Shown: positions 14,986 to 24,754 of the stretch, in pieces
Position numbering within the stretch: position 1 is the stretch's first letter
How the letters are laid out: every line of letters starts with the position of its first letter
Assembly: GCA_947166385.1 (NCBI GenBank)
Contig: CAMVEB010000001.1
Span: 248,001 to 312,000 of the forward strand
Direction of reading: 5' to 3'
From: an uncultured Clostridia bacterium
Lineage (GTDB): Bacteria > Bacillota > Clostridia > Christensenellales > Aristaeellaceae
DNA: 64,000 nucleotides
Notes under the pieces: model-generated
Told to the model about the DNA's origin: nothing
Databases searched by the model: none
Seen by the model: the letters and a program-made list of their open reading frames with translations, nothing else
Made by a program: the position numbers and the translations under genes

Positions 14986-17271
14986 TTACGGATGCTGCCC
15001 GGCCAGATACTGCTCAAAATCCTCTGTCGGCATGGGTTTGGCAAAATAATACCCCTGGTACAGTTCGCATCCCATCTCCAGAAGGGCCATATACTGATTC
15101 TTTGTTTCCACGCCTTCTGTCAGGGACGTGATTCCCAGCTTCCGGGCCATGGTGATGACCTCGTCCAGAATGATTCCGGCCCGCGCGTTCTGGCCGGCCT
15201 GACGCAGGAAAACCATGTCGATTTTCAGGATATCCACCGGCATCTCACGCAGCAGATTCAGAGAGGAATACCCGCTGCCGAAGTCATCCATCTCGATACA
15301 GAATCCCGCTTCCTGAAGTTGTCGGAGAAGATCCAGGTGCGCTTCCGTATCCCCCATCATCATCGTCTCGGTAATCTCCAGCCGCAGCTTGGCCGGGTCG
15401 ATCTCAAATTCGTTCACCAGCTGTTTCATCTCCGCCACAACATCCAGCAGATAGAAATCTCTCGGGGAGATGTTCACGGAGAGGAACAGATCCTTCCCTT
15501 CCTCTTTCCACCGGGCCAGGATTTCACAGGCTTTTCGCCAGATACAGCGGTCCAGGTCCGCGATCATTCCGTTTTTCTCCAGAACAGGGATAAAAACGGC
15601 GGGGGAACGAATCCCCTCCTCCGGATGAATCCACCGTACCAGAGCTTCCGCCCCGATGGCTTTTCCTTCCCGGTCCACAATCGGCTGCAGCCAGGGCCGG
15701 ATCTGCCCTTCCGCAATGGCTGCGGTGAGTTCCTCCGAAATCCGCTTGTTTCTGACCACATTCTCGCGCATGGAGGCTTCATACCAGGCCGTGTGGTAAT
15801 GGTAATCATCCTTGATGCCTTCCAGTGCCAGCACGGCACGGTCATACATGACAGAGGCTTCCAGATTCCGGTCTTCAACCCGGTAGATCCCGACATGGAT
15901 CAGCATCCGGTATTTGGTCTCGCCCTCGAAAACGGTCAGACCGGAAAGCGCGTCTTCCATCCGCTCCTGCCGGAAATCCTTTTCCGGGATGCAGACTCCG
16001 AAGCTGTCGCCGCCCAGGCGCCCGTAAATGCCGCCCGGATTCAGATGTTTATTTCCGCGCAGCCATTCCGCCGCGGTCTTCAGCGCCTGATCCCCGAAAG
16101 CGTTGCCGTACAGGTCGTTGATCACTTTCAGGTCGGTGATCTCCGCGGTGATGATCAGATATGCTTCTTCGGGATTCTGACGCAGCAATTCCTTTGTGCG
16201 CTCGTACAGATAATCCCGGTTCAGCAGGCCGGTCAGCTGATCATGCCGGGCGTTGAACAGTTTCTGATCAGCAAGGCGCTGCTCCTCTGTCAGATCGCGG
16301 ACGGAGAAATAGAAGGCATCCGTCCTGCGCCTGGTACCCGCCAGGGGCTGTTGTGCCAGCTCAATATACCGTTCTTCCCCGTTCTGGCTGAAGGTGATGT
16401 GATCCTTCCATTCATCCAGGCCCGGATGCAGACTCCCGAATTCCTTTTTCAGGCGGGTTTCGGCCTTTTCCAGTTCGTGTTCCTCCAGATTCAGGAGCTG
16501 AGCGCCCGCCCGGTTCATCCAGATGCAGCGCTTGCTGTCGTCAAAGAAAAACACAGGGTTTTCCTGCCCGGAAACCATGCCGCTGAGCATCCGGTCCAGC
16601 AGACGCATTGGCTGGTAATACAGGGAAAAGTAAAAGTTCAGCAGGCCGAATACACCGAAACCGATCATGGAACGGTCAATCGGGGAACCGGAGAAAATAT
16701 AGACGGTTTCCCAGGCGGTCACGATGATCAGCGTCACCAGAATGATCCAGTACCGCTCCGCCTGCAGCCGCGGCGCCCGGATCAGGCGGATGATGAATAC
16801 GACAATCACGCCGGCAAGAATCAGATAATCAATCGCCCGGTGAACCTGCTGACCCAGATAGGGAATCATTTTAAAATACGGAAATCCCTCCACCTCGATT
16901 TCGGTGATCTCGAAAGCGTGATGCAGGAATGGATTCAGCAGCAGCTGAACCATGTCCGCTGCCAGAAAGAAAAACGCCGCGTTTCGAAGCCATTTGACCG
17001 GTTTCAGAATCTGACAGTAAACATTCGTATAATAAAGCAGGGCTGCGATGGAAAGATCCAGCCCGAGATAGTACAGATAGCAGCCGACCAGAGAAAGGGT
17101 TTGATTCCCGGAAACAATGATGATCCCGTTCCCGGCCATCGGCAGAATTAAAGCCGCAAGCAAACCGGCGGCAGCGAATCCCATTCGCTTACCGGAATTT
17201 TTGGCAATCCTCGCGCATACAGCCATCGCGATGATGATCACGGAAAACAGGATCCCAAAAGCCAGCCTCAA
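14986..17271 (-). CDS. Membrane-bound PAS-GGDEF-EAL protein, probable c-di-GMP phosphodiesterase
   Basis: 761 residues. About seven membrane helices occupy residues 1-220 (7TM sensor-like), then a PAS-like domain (about 232-330), a GGDEF domain with the changed signature GGDSF (420-424), which argues against cyclase activity, and a complete EAL domain (AEALVRW at 541, DDFGSGYSS, KIDMVFL). The likely role is a phosphodiesterase responding to a membrane signal, with the GGDSF domain possibly binding GTP. First gene of the operon behind the promoter at 17322-17349. Confidence 0.9.
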   Translation of the reverse strand: MRLAFGILFSVIIIAMAVCARIAKNSGKRMGFAAAGLLAALILPMAGNGIIIVSGNQTLSLVGCYLYYLGLDLSIAALLYYTNVYCQILKPVKWLRNAAFFFLAADMVQLLLNPFLHHAFEITEIEVEGFPYFKMIPYLGQQVHRAIDYLILAGVIVVFIIRLIRAPRLQAERYWIILVTLIIVTAWETVYIFSGSPIDRSMIGFGVFGLLNFYFSLYYQPMRLLDRMLSGMVSGQENPVFFFDDSKRCIWMNRAGAQLLNLEEHELEKAETRLKKEFGSLHPGLDEWKDHITFSQNGEERYIELAQQPLAGTRRRTDAFYFSVRDLTEEQRLADQKLFNARHDQLTGLLNRDYLYERTKELLRQNPEEAYLIITAEITDLKVINDLYGNAFGDQALKTAAEWLRGNKHLNPGGIYGRLGGDSFGVCIPEKDFRQERMEDALSGLTVFEGETKYRMLIHVGIYRVEDRNLEASVMYDRAVLALEGIKDDYHYHTAWYEASMRENVVRNKRISEELTAAIAEGQIRPWLQPIVDREGKAIGAEALVRWIHPEEGIRSPAVFIPVLEKNGMIADLDRCIWRKACEILARWKEEGKDLFLSVNISPRDFYLLDVVAEMKQLVNEFEIDPAKLRLEITETMMMGDTEAHLDLLRQLQEAGFCIEMDDFGSGYSSLNLLREMPVDILKIDMVFLRQAGQNARAGIILDEVITMARKLGITSLTEGVETKNQYMALLEMGCELYQGYYFAKPMPTEDFEQYLAGQHP

Positions 17272-17321
17272 GCAAGCAGCTCCTTTCTCGAAGAGTATTG
17301 AAATCGTCTGTATTTTTATAT

Positions 17322-17349
17322 ATTATAGCATTTTTTCAGAGAGGGTCAA
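17322..17349 (-). promoter_or_regulatory. Promoter of the c-di-GMP operon
   Basis: Minus strand TTGACC (17349-17344), 16-base spacer, TATAAT (17327-17322), about 50 bases upstream of the ATG at 17271. Confidence 0.75.
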
Positions 17350-17359
17350 GGAAATCCTT

Positions 17360-17950
17360 TTACAGGTGGGAATGCGAACAGGCATTCCCCTCTTTTTCTG
17401 CGTATGCCTTCACAATCTTCATTGTTTTCCGCATCATTTCAAGATCATAATCAACATCTCCGGTTTCCAGAGAATGATTGGCATTCTCTGTTTCATACAG
17501 TGGGATACCCATTCGGTGACAGCAATCTTCGATCGTCTTTGTGTCCGCCCAGGGATCTGCGGTCCCATGGAACGCAATGGACTGCCTGTTTGCAAACCGG
17601 AAGGTGGCTTCCACAGGCGTGAAGAGGATCTGGCGGCACTGCAGGCAATTGCGCTGCGCGTACGCGGTACATACGACGGTCCCGACGCTTTTGCCGATCA
17701 GCAGGATGTCGGAATAACCGCTCCATTCGATATCCCGAAGCATCTCTTCAGCCTGCTCCAGCGCCATATTTGCGGACTGCTGCATCTTTTCCGCGTTGCC
17801 CTTCACGCCGGAAGGGAAACCGGTATACGGAACCGGGATGACTTCCCAGCCCAGTCCTTTGAGCATTTTCCAACTATAGTACAGCAGCGGCTTGTCGCAG
17901 GTATAGCCGATGCCCGGAAACAAACACACAATTTTCCTGGTCACAGTCAT
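17360..17950 (-). CDS. Alpha/beta hydrolase
   Basis: 196 residues from the ATG at 17950, with GAGAGG upstream; the TTG at 17962 overlaps that site. A nucleophile elbow GKSVG, an acid in HGTADPWAD and a histidine in NANHSLE give a plausible Ser-Asp-His triad. There is no signal peptide, so it is cytoplasmic. Substrate unknown: the fold fits small esterases and dienelactone-hydrolase-like proteins. Confidence 0.75.
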   Translation of the reverse strand: MTVTRKIVCLFPGIGYTCDKPLLYYSWKMLKGLGWEVIPVPYTGFPSGVKGNAEKMQQSANMALEQAEEMLRDIEWSGYSDILLIGKSVGTVVCTAYAQRNCLQCRQILFTPVEATFRFANRQSIAFHGTADPWADTKTIEDCCHRMGIPLYETENANHSLETGDVDYDLEMMRKTMKIVKAYAEKEGNACSHSHL

Positions 17951-18087
17951 TTCACCTCTCAAGTTTTCAGATCATCTATTCTCTCATCAGAGGAACGTAT
18001 AGGGAAAGAGCCATCCCCTTTCTTTCTATACGGTTCTGCCTTTACTGTCAATATGATTATTCGGGGAAAAATCTCGTCTCTTGATTC

Positions 18088-18116
18088 TTGACCGGTCTTT
18101 TATCAAGTGTTATGAT
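18088..18116 (+). promoter_or_regulatory. Promoter of the secreted Ig-like protein
   Basis: TTGACC (18088-18093), 17-base spacer, TATGAT (18111-18116), followed by AGGAGATG ahead of the ATG at 18167. Confidence 0.7.
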
Positions 18117-18166
18117 GATTTTAGCTTTGAGGAAAGATCATAAACAGATAGGAGATGTAGCCACCC

Positions 18167-18808
18167 ATGAAAAAAACACTCAAAACAGTATTTGCACTTG
18201 TTCTCGCAATCGTCTCTCTATGCACGATGACTGTTCCGGCCCTTGCGGCGGAAAAACCAAAAATCAATCAAATTGTGCTTTGGGAAAATCAGAACGAAAG
18301 CTATGTACTGAGAATTGATAATCTTCCGGAAGGGGCAACTTTTGTTTCAATCACCTCTTCCAAACCTGCGGTTGTCGCTGTAGAGGGTAACAGCCTGCAA
18401 TCGCTTTCTGCAAAAGGACTCAAAGCCGGAACCAGCAAAATCACTGTGAAATACAAGGTGAAAGGAAAGACAAAGTCCGTTTCCGCCAATATTACGGTAT
18501 ACAAATATTCCCAGCCGCTGTCTTCGCTGAAAGTGAACGGTAAATCCGTTAACCTGAAAGAGAACAAATTCAAGTTCACGACTTCACCGATTTTATCAGC
18601 GAAAAAGGATACGAAAATCAAGATCAGTTACAAAGCTGCTTCAGGATGGAAGGTTACAAAATCCTATGCCTGGATCGATTATACCAAAACGGTTTACTTT
18701 GAAAACGGAGAAAGCTTTACCGTCCCCAAGGGTTCCTCAGCATATGCGATTATAATGCTTGAAGATAAGAAAGGACGGAATTTCCATTATACGATCTGGC
18801 TGAAATGA
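18167..18808 (+). CDS. Secreted protein with an Ig-like (BIg2-type) domain
   Basis: 213 residues, signal peptide cleaved near ALAA-EK. Residues about 30-115 resemble a BIg2-like beta-sandwich (SSKPAVVAVEGN...LKAGTSKITVKYKVKGK); the rest is Lys-rich beta structure without a recognised domain. Probably extracellular. It stands alone between its own promoter and terminator and opens a cluster of Ig-like surface proteins on the opposite strand. Confidence 0.7.
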   Translation: MKKTLKTVFALVLAIVSLCTMTVPALAAEKPKINQIVLWENQNESYVLRIDNLPEGATFVSITSSKPAVVAVEGNSLQSLSAKGLKAGTSKITVKYKVKGKTKSVSANITVYKYSQPLSSLKVNGKSVNLKENKFKFTTSPILSAKKDTKIKISYKAASGWKVTKSYAWIDYTKTVYFENGESFTVPKGSSAYAIIMLEDKKGRNFHYTIWLK

Positions 18809-18834
18809 CCGGCAATACAGACAATTGATTCTTT

Positions 18835-18875
18835 AGCGGAGCTTCTGCGCCATGTGCGAAGCTCCGCTGTTTTCT
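18835..18875 (+). terminator. Terminator of the Ig-like protein gene
   Basis: AGCGGAGCTTC and GAAGCTCCGCT are perfect complements around a 12-base loop, followed by GTTTTCT. Confidence 0.8.
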
Positions 18876-19109
18876 ATTTCACTGATACTTCCGGCAACTT
18901 CTCTTCAGATCCATCATTCCCCTCAGAAAGTGATTCCATGAGAAAATCCTGAATAACAGGAGACAACTGAAAAGTCTTTGTCTTGAGACTAAACTTAATA
19001 CCATCGAGGACGTTTATCCTGCATATAAGGACAGAATTGCAAAAACCGAGAGCGTTGAATTTCCACGCTCCCGGCATATGTATGAAGTCAACTGGCTAAT
19101 GGCATTGAC
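18876..19109. other. Spacer with no supportable gene
   Basis: Both strands hold short open frames (plus, around 18980-19105; minus, 18874-19077) without ribosome binding sites or recognisable families. They may be remnants. Confidence 0.4.
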
Positions 19110-20570
19110 TTATTTCAGAAGGTTCGGCATGCGTTCTTCCGGATTCAGGCCTTCAGGAGCATCAACCGCGACGGTTTCCCCATCCTTTTTTATCGTCCAG
19201 CCATCCTCAATTGTATACGTGTATGCAATGCCCTGATAATCATTAATCCTATAGCGAAGAATACTGCCGTCAATACTGTAGCGAATGTATTCGGATTCGT
19301 CCGCGTTCATATACATGTATTCATACAGACTTCCATCTGCAAGATAACTGGCATTATATTTGTATTGAGGATTATCATAGCCATAGAACTCATAATGCCC
19401 GTCTGCTGCAAACCAGGTGAAATTCCCTTTTTCAATATAATTCAGATTATTGCCTTTATAAGATGTTTGTGAGCCATCTCTTCCGTGTGTACGGATTTGA
19501 ATCTGATCAAGCTCCAGGGTGCTATCCACAGGAAATTGATGAGTAACGGTTCCATCTGCATTCTCTGTTTTTTCACTTTCCTGTATATTTGTATGTGCAA
19601 TCACGAGATCGGCAACCGAGACCGGAATCATCTGATCCGCCACAGTCACATAAACAACGGAATCTTTCAGTTCGGCAGTCATTGGAGTAGGTTCGAGGTC
19701 TTTTCCATCCGGGAGGAGTGTCCGGACATCAGTGACAGGAACTGCAACGCGATACGCAATCGCTACAGGGGCCTGCTTGTTGAGATCCACACCGGATTCT
19801 TCGTCCAGCATGGTGCCGTCCATAAATGAAATAAACACATCGCCCTCTTTCTGATAGGTTTTATATCTGAATTCTCCTTCCGGTTTGATTGAAATCCTGT
19901 TCAAAACACCGAAGGCGTCAAAGTGATAGGATATGCCGGCCCCATTTGTCACTTCCGTAATGGAGGATGAGTTCAGCTCACCGGTCTCCCAGATATATAT
20001 CGCCGAGAGTTTATTCTCGGCAATTGTCATCATCTCCCCCATGGTTGAAATCGTGTTATCCTGAATGATTGTAAAATATGAATCCATGACTTCTTCTCTT
20101 ATTGCTTCAATTTTCGATGAATAGACCAATCCTTTCTTCGTGTCAGTTGTAGATGAGGCAATCTGAATTCCGACAATTGCAGATGCGTCGAAGTTCAGAT
20201 CCTTTTGATCGTGTTTTTTCCCAGCGCTGTCCATAATAAGATATTTTTCGGTTGTCCACTGCCCTTTGATCAGTCTGAAGATCAGCCTGCCATCGTACGA
20301 GCCTGGTTCTGCGTTTTCAAATCTGCTGCTGTCCAGAACGGTAATCGTATTCTCTTCATAAGGCGGAACATAATCCGTGGTCAAGATATATGCCTTTTTT
20401 GTTTTCTCGATCGACACGGTCGGGATTCCGGATGAAGACAGATCATGATAATTGGCAGGCAGAGTAATCGTGATTTCTGCGGGAGTCAATTCGCTCTCCT
20501 GAGCAGAAGCAGCCATAACGAAGCAAAGCATGGTCATAACAGTCATCAGAACAAGTAGTTTCTTAAGCAT
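19110..20570 (-). CDS. Secreted protein of unknown function
   Basis: 486 residues with a signal peptide (MLKKLLVLMTVMTMLCFVMAASAQ) and AAGGAGG before the start. The mature part is acidic and beta-rich; residues about 360-450 contain Tyr/Asn/Gly-rich strands (YEFYGYDNPQYKYNA, YEYMYMNADESEYIR) resembling the MORN/YD-like strands of secreted beta-sheet proteins. No enzyme motif. Its neighbours are secreted Ig-like proteins, so it probably belongs to the same surface set. Confidence 0.65.
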   Translation of the reverse strand: MLKKLLVLMTVMTMLCFVMAASAQESELTPAEITITLPANYHDLSSSGIPTVSIEKTKKAYILTTDYVPPYEENTITVLDSSRFENAEPGSYDGRLIFRLIKGQWTTEKYLIMDSAGKKHDQKDLNFDASAIVGIQIASSTTDTKKGLVYSSKIEAIREEVMDSYFTIIQDNTISTMGEMMTIAENKLSAIYIWETGELNSSSITEVTNGAGISYHFDAFGVLNRISIKPEGEFRYKTYQKEGDVFISFMDGTMLDEESGVDLNKQAPVAIAYRVAVPVTDVRTLLPDGKDLEPTPMTAELKDSVVYVTVADQMIPVSVADLVIAHTNIQESEKTENADGTVTHQFPVDSTLELDQIQIRTHGRDGSQTSYKGNNLNYIEKGNFTWFAADGHYEFYGYDNPQYKYNASYLADGSLYEYMYMNADESEYIRYSIDGSILRYRINDYQGIAYTYTIEDGWTIKKDGETVAVDAPEGLNPEERMPNLLK

Positions 20571-20769
20571 ACAAGCCCTCCTTTTTGTGCCGAATAGATG
20601 TCCAGTTGTCTGAAACCGTCCATCTGTTTTTCTTTTCGCTTGTTCGTATTCTTTGATGATAGATCAGGAATTGTCAAGCGGCTACGGCGGTTACGTTCCT
20701 ATAGCAGCCTATAAAAACAATAGAAAAAACAGCTGCCCTGATTTTTCAAACGGGTCAGACTCTTTCGTG

Positions 20770-21858
20770 TTATTTGACAATTATTTTACAGGTTGCCTGA
20801 ATGCCACTGCCATCAGTTGCAACACAGGTGATCGTACATTTCCCCTTTTTCTTTGCTTTCACTTTTCCATCTTTGTCAACTGATGCAATCTTTTTGTCGC
20901 TGGAGGTCCATTTTAATTTCTTGTTCGTAGCATCAGCAGGGAGAATGCTCTTCACTTTTAGTTGCAGCGTTTTTCCTTTCTTTAGTGTGGCTTTGTTTTT
21001 ATCGAGCGAAATCGAAGTTATTTTTATCTCAGCAGTTTTCTTCCCGGTGATGACTTTCAGTGTTTTATCCACAAACAGACTGGCTTGTTTTCCTTCAATG
21101 TTTTTTTGCCAACCATAATAGGTTCCGGTAACCTGCCTTGGTTTTGAATCCTTGATGAGTTCCTGCAGAATACTGCATTTTCCGACATCCAATTCCTTTA
21201 ACGGCAAATTGTTATAGCATGTAATATAATATAAAACGTCGCTGTTTATAAGAAGTTCTGAAATGTCGCAACCCACACAGTTCAGCCGTTCCAATGCCGT
21301 GTTTCTGCTCAGATCCAGGGTTGTCAAATGCTTCACGTATGAGCATGAGAGAATAATCAACTGGGTGTTTTTGCTCAGATCCAGTTTTTTTAGTTGAGCT
21401 GAATCGCAAAGAAGATATTTTAAAGCTGGGTTTTTACTCAAATTCAATTCGGTGATATCCGTCACAGAACAATCGAGATCATAAAGAAGCGGATTATTAC
21501 TGACATCCAGCTTTGTAATTCTGTTGCCCGAACAGTAAACTTTCTGCAGTAATGTGTTTTTGCTGATATCTAGACTTTTAAGTGGGTTGTTCACACATTT
21601 GCACGAAAAATATGTAATCTTTGTAAAGTGCTCGAGGCCTTTAAAATCTTTCACATCCTTATAATCAACACCTATGGCTGTAACTGCATTTAGTTCTGCT
21701 TCGCTAAATTGACCATTTCCGTCTTTATCAAATTTTTTCACATATTCTCTGAATGTGGCATCCGGAAAGTTTTTAGTATCAATTTTAATGTCAGCCAGGG
21801 CAGCAGAGCACAATATCACTGCTACCAATAAAACAAACAGACCAATCCTTTTCTTCAC
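20770..21858 (-). CDS. Secreted leucine-rich-repeat protein with EF-hand loop and BIg2 domain
   Basis: 362 residues, GTG start with GGGGGAG upstream. Signal peptide, then an EF-hand/dockerin-like calcium loop DKDGNGQFSEAE (44-55), then about seven irregular leucine-rich repeats of the xLxxLDLSKNxxL type (about 85-215), a linker, and a C-terminal BIg2 domain (about 285-362; KGKTLQLKVKSILPADAT, WTSSDKKIASVDKDGKV). It looks like an adhesin or ligand-binding surface protein. It starts 28 bases after the next Ig-like gene, so the two form an operon. Base composition is clearly more AT-rich than the neighbours, hinting at transfer. Confidence 0.8.
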   Translation of the reverse strand: MKKRIGLFVLLVAVILCSAALADIKIDTKNFPDATFREYVKKFDKDGNGQFSEAELNAVTAIGVDYKDVKDFKGLEHFTKITYFSCKCVNNPLKSLDISKNTLLQKVYCSGNRITKLDVSNNPLLYDLDCSVTDITELNLSKNPALKYLLCDSAQLKKLDLSKNTQLIILSCSYVKHLTTLDLSRNTALERLNCVGCDISELLINSDVLYYITCYNNLPLKELDVGKCSILQELIKDSKPRQVTGTYYGWQKNIEGKQASLFVDKTLKVITGKKTAEIKITSISLDKNKATLKKGKTLQLKVKSILPADATNKKLKWTSSDKKIASVDKDGKVKAKKKGKCTITCVATDGSGIQATCKIIVK

Positions 21859-21886
21859 AACGGTTCTCCCCCTGTTTTCCCCTATT

Positions 21887-23623
21887 TTATTCAGTTTCTG
21901 TCAGGCTGCCGATCATGATCGTCCCAAAGTAACATCTTAAAAGAGATGTGCTCTGAAAAAGGCCCATTGCCATCGCGCCTTCCCGGATGGGAATCAGGAA
22001 GCTTCCGTCATCACCGGGACGGATGCTTGCTTCCCTGTCAGTCAGTCCGATTCCTTTATATTCCATGGTGAGAGCTTTCGGGCCTCCCTGAACAAAACGG
22101 ATCGCATACCCTTCCTTTGTGAGTTCAAACGGGTGCGTCACATCCAGCAGGGCAGGAGCGTCATCCCCGACCGGAATCGTAATAAAATGATTGAAATTCA
22201 GTCTTTTGTTCTTTGAGTCGGTCACTTTCAGGAGAATGGCGATTTTTTCCTCATTGGCTGGAATAATTTCAGTTTCGCCGTAACCGTCCGTCTTGAGAGA
22301 TACGTCTTCAAATATGGTTTTTTCCCCGCCCTCTCTCCGGATATGGATCTCAAACTTGTAGGGTGCTTTTCCGCCGCTGGCCTGGAAAACAAGGCGGAAC
22401 GGCGTGTTACGCTGGGCAGTGTATGCCTCCGAAAGCACGGAGAGATTAAGGGCTCCGTTGATGTTCACCATACAGGTTTCTCTGGCAACAACGCTTTTTT
22501 TATCGCCGATCGCGGAGACGGTGACTTTGAGCACGCTGGAAGGATTCAGGAACTCTTTGGTATTCAGCGTCCAGGTTCCGGAATTGCCGACATCGACGCT
22601 GCCCTGATAACTCCTGTGGAAATCAGCCGGCACTTCCCCGAGATTATTGAACAGACTCCAATCCAGTTTGATTGCCAGGTCTTGCCGGCCCAACACCCTG
22701 TAGGATACATTGATTTTGTCACCCAGCGTGATTTCACTGCTGTCCGGAACAATCAGGATGCGTGCTTCCGGGCTTCCTTCCGCAGAAGGATCAAATACAG
22801 CGGAATCTTTTACCTCAACAGTGAAGACCTCCTGATCCTTCTTGTCCTTTTTGTTTATGAGCGTGATGGTCGCAGTTCCGGCAGCCAGCGGATAAATATG
22901 CAGCCCCTCCCTGTCAACGGAATAGAAGAAGAATTCCGCGCTGGAGGCCGAATGGGTAATGTTGAGGACAGAAGCCTCATTCAGGCCCATTGGAATCAGC
23001 AGACCTTCCTGTTCGGTAACAGTCACAGACTCCTCCGCCGCGGCGAAGATCGGAACATGCACGCTGACTTTTGCACTCTTGTTGCTTCCGTCCGTGCTTG
23101 TGCAGGTGATATCGCAGTCGCCGGGGCCCACCGCTGTGATCGTACCTTGATTGTCAACAGTGCATATTGTTTTGTCCGATGAAATCCAACTCAGCTGCTG
23201 GTTGGTCGCATCCTCCGGTTTGATGGTGACGCTGACCGGTACAGAAGACCCCCGGCTGATCGTAAGTTTCTTTTCCTTGATCGCAACGTTCTGAATCATC
23301 TTCAGGACAGTCACGTGACAAACCACCTGAATGCTCTCATCCTCGCTCGCCTGGCAGATGATATCGCAGGAACCAACCGCGATTCCTTTGACCGCGCCGT
23401 TCTTCACAGTCGCCACGTCGGGATCGGAAGAACTCCAGACAACCTTTTTGGCATTGACACCCTCCGGGGCTCCTGTCACTTTCAGCGATATGCTCTTCCC
23501 CAGGTTGATGAACACATCACTTTCGTTCAGCGTCAGACCTTCTGCCCGGGCGGCTGTTACGCCAATCATCAGACAAAGGATAAGCGTCAGCACAAAGGCA
23601 AGTTTTAGGAATGATTTGCGCAT
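21887..23623 (-). CDS. Large secreted BIg2-repeat protein
   Basis: 578 residues from the ATG at 23623, set by GAAGGAG upstream; the frame extends to 23710 but without a binding site. Signal peptide (cleavage near ARAE), then two BIg2 domains (about 27-110 and 115-195: WSSSDPDVATVKNGAVKGIAVGSCDI and WISSDKTICTVDNQGTI), a third degenerate beta domain, and further beta-sandwich segments to the end. No LPxTG or transmembrane anchor, so it is released or held non-covalently. First gene of a two-gene operon with the LRR protein. Confidence 0.8.
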   Translation of the reverse strand: MRKSFLKLAFVLTLILCLMIGVTAARAEGLTLNESDVFINLGKSISLKVTGAPEGVNAKKVVWSSSDPDVATVKNGAVKGIAVGSCDIICQASEDESIQVVCHVTVLKMIQNVAIKEKKLTISRGSSVPVSVTIKPEDATNQQLSWISSDKTICTVDNQGTITAVGPGDCDITCTSTDGSNKSAKVSVHVPIFAAAEESVTVTEQEGLLIPMGLNEASVLNITHSASSAEFFFYSVDREGLHIYPLAAGTATITLINKKDKKDQEVFTVEVKDSAVFDPSAEGSPEARILIVPDSSEITLGDKINVSYRVLGRQDLAIKLDWSLFNNLGEVPADFHRSYQGSVDVGNSGTWTLNTKEFLNPSSVLKVTVSAIGDKKSVVARETCMVNINGALNLSVLSEAYTAQRNTPFRLVFQASGGKAPYKFEIHIRREGGEKTIFEDVSLKTDGYGETEIIPANEEKIAILLKVTDSKNKRLNFNHFITIPVGDDAPALLDVTHPFELTKEGYAIRFVQGGPKALTMEYKGIGLTDREASIRPGDDGSFLIPIREGAMAMGLFQSTSLLRCYFGTIMIGSLTETE

Positions 23624-23666
23624 AGGTTTTGCTCCTTCCGGGGAAACCCCTTCAATTGTTTCTGCA

Positions 23667-23696
23667 ATTATATCATTTGATAAGGCTGAATGACAA
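23667..23696 (-). promoter_or_regulatory. Promoter of the Ig-like/LRR operon
   Basis: Minus strand TTGTCA (23696-23691), 18-base spacer, TATAAT (23672-23667). Confidence 0.65.
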
Positions 23697-23828
23697 CCCA
23701 CAAAACTCAATCAGGGCAGCTTCATATCCACCGTTTTTTTCTTGCGGGTTTTATGGTATGATCTGAGAGCGGTGGCAGATGGCATCATCGGTGAATGATA
23801 TGATGGTTTTGCGAAGAGAGGTGCCTTA

Positions 23829-24752
23829 ATGAAGCTGAGAGAATTTGATCCGGAAACGGATTTTGAGATCATACGGAACTGGACAGCGGACGAACGGTCT
23901 CATGCTTTGTGGTGTGCCAATCGTTTTCATTATCCGCTTGAGAAGAACAACTTTCTGGCTGTACTGTCTGATCTGGCGAAAAGAACCGGGGATATGCCTT
24001 TTGTCGCATCCATGGACGATGACAGAGCCATGGGCTTTTTCTGCTATTCGTTGAACCCCGATTCCAGAGAAGGTAAACTGAAATTCGTCATCGTTGATCC
24101 TGAATGTCGGGGAAAAGGGATAGCACAGCAGATGCTTCATCTCGCCGTTTCACATGCCTTCTGGAATACGGGCGCGGAGTATGTCTCCCTGATTGTTTTC
24201 TCGGATAATCCGAGGGCAAAACGTTGCTATGAAAAAGCCGGTTTCTCCGAGAAAAAAGTGGATTGCAAACCCTTCGTGTACGGAGACGAATCATGGGGCA
24301 GATGCTGTATGGTGATCTCAAAACCGGTTTCGGACAGGAGAGTCATTGCAGCCTGCGGAAATGAATGCTCTGCATGTCCCAGATACGTTTCCCATCCTTA
24401 CGAAAAAACGGATCAGGAACTGAGTCATACCGCTGAACTGTGGATGAAGATCGGATATCGGGATCACATCGTTTCGATTGAGGAGATTGCCTGTACCGGC
24501 TGCAAGCCGGAAAACTGGTGCCGATATCATGCGGTCAAGTGCTGCGAAGAAAAGAGAATAAAAACCTGTGCGGAATGTAACGAATACCCGTGTTCCAATA
24601 TACAGGACTGCTTTGCGGTCACGAAATCTTTTGAGCCGAAATGCCGTCAGGTATGCAGTGATCAGGAATATGAAATTTTAAAGAGAGCTTTTTTTGAAAA
24701 GGAACAAAACCTGAAGAAGTTGCAGGAAACTGTTTTCCCCATGGATTATTGA
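23829..24752 (+). CDS. GNAT acetyltransferase fused to a DUF3795 cysteine-rich domain
   Basis: 307 residues. Residues 1-165 are a GNAT N-acetyltransferase (KFVIVDPECRGKGIAQQML is the acetyl-CoA-binding motif A; NPRAKRCYEKAGF is motif B). Residues about 170-290 are a DUF3795-type domain with Cys clusters CGNECSACPRY, CTGCKPENWC, CCEEK and CAECNEYPC, likely binding metal. A stand-alone DUF3795 gene lies at 30285. The fusion suggests acetylation coupled to a Cys-rich sensor or recognition domain; substrate unknown. It converges on the next gene with two bases between stops. Confidence 0.8.
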   Translation: MKLREFDPETDFEIIRNWTADERSHALWCANRFHYPLEKNNFLAVLSDLAKRTGDMPFVASMDDDRAMGFFCYSLNPDSREGKLKFVIVDPECRGKGIAQQMLHLAVSHAFWNTGAEYVSLIVFSDNPRAKRCYEKAGFSEKKVDCKPFVYGDESWGRCCMVISKPVSDRRVIAACGNECSACPRYVSHPYEKTDQELSHTAELWMKIGYRDHIVSIEEIACTGCKPENWCRYHAVKCCEEKRIKTCAECNEYPCSNIQDCFAVTKSFEPKCRQVCSDQEYEILKRAFFEKEQNLKKLQETVFPMDY

Positions 24753-24754
24753 TT

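Noticed and set aside
14992..17151. 719-codon plus-strand open frame
   Set aside because: Antisense shadow of the membrane GGDEF-EAL gene.
19485..19829. Plus-strand open frames within the secreted protein at 19110-20570
   Set aside because: Antisense shadows without start context.
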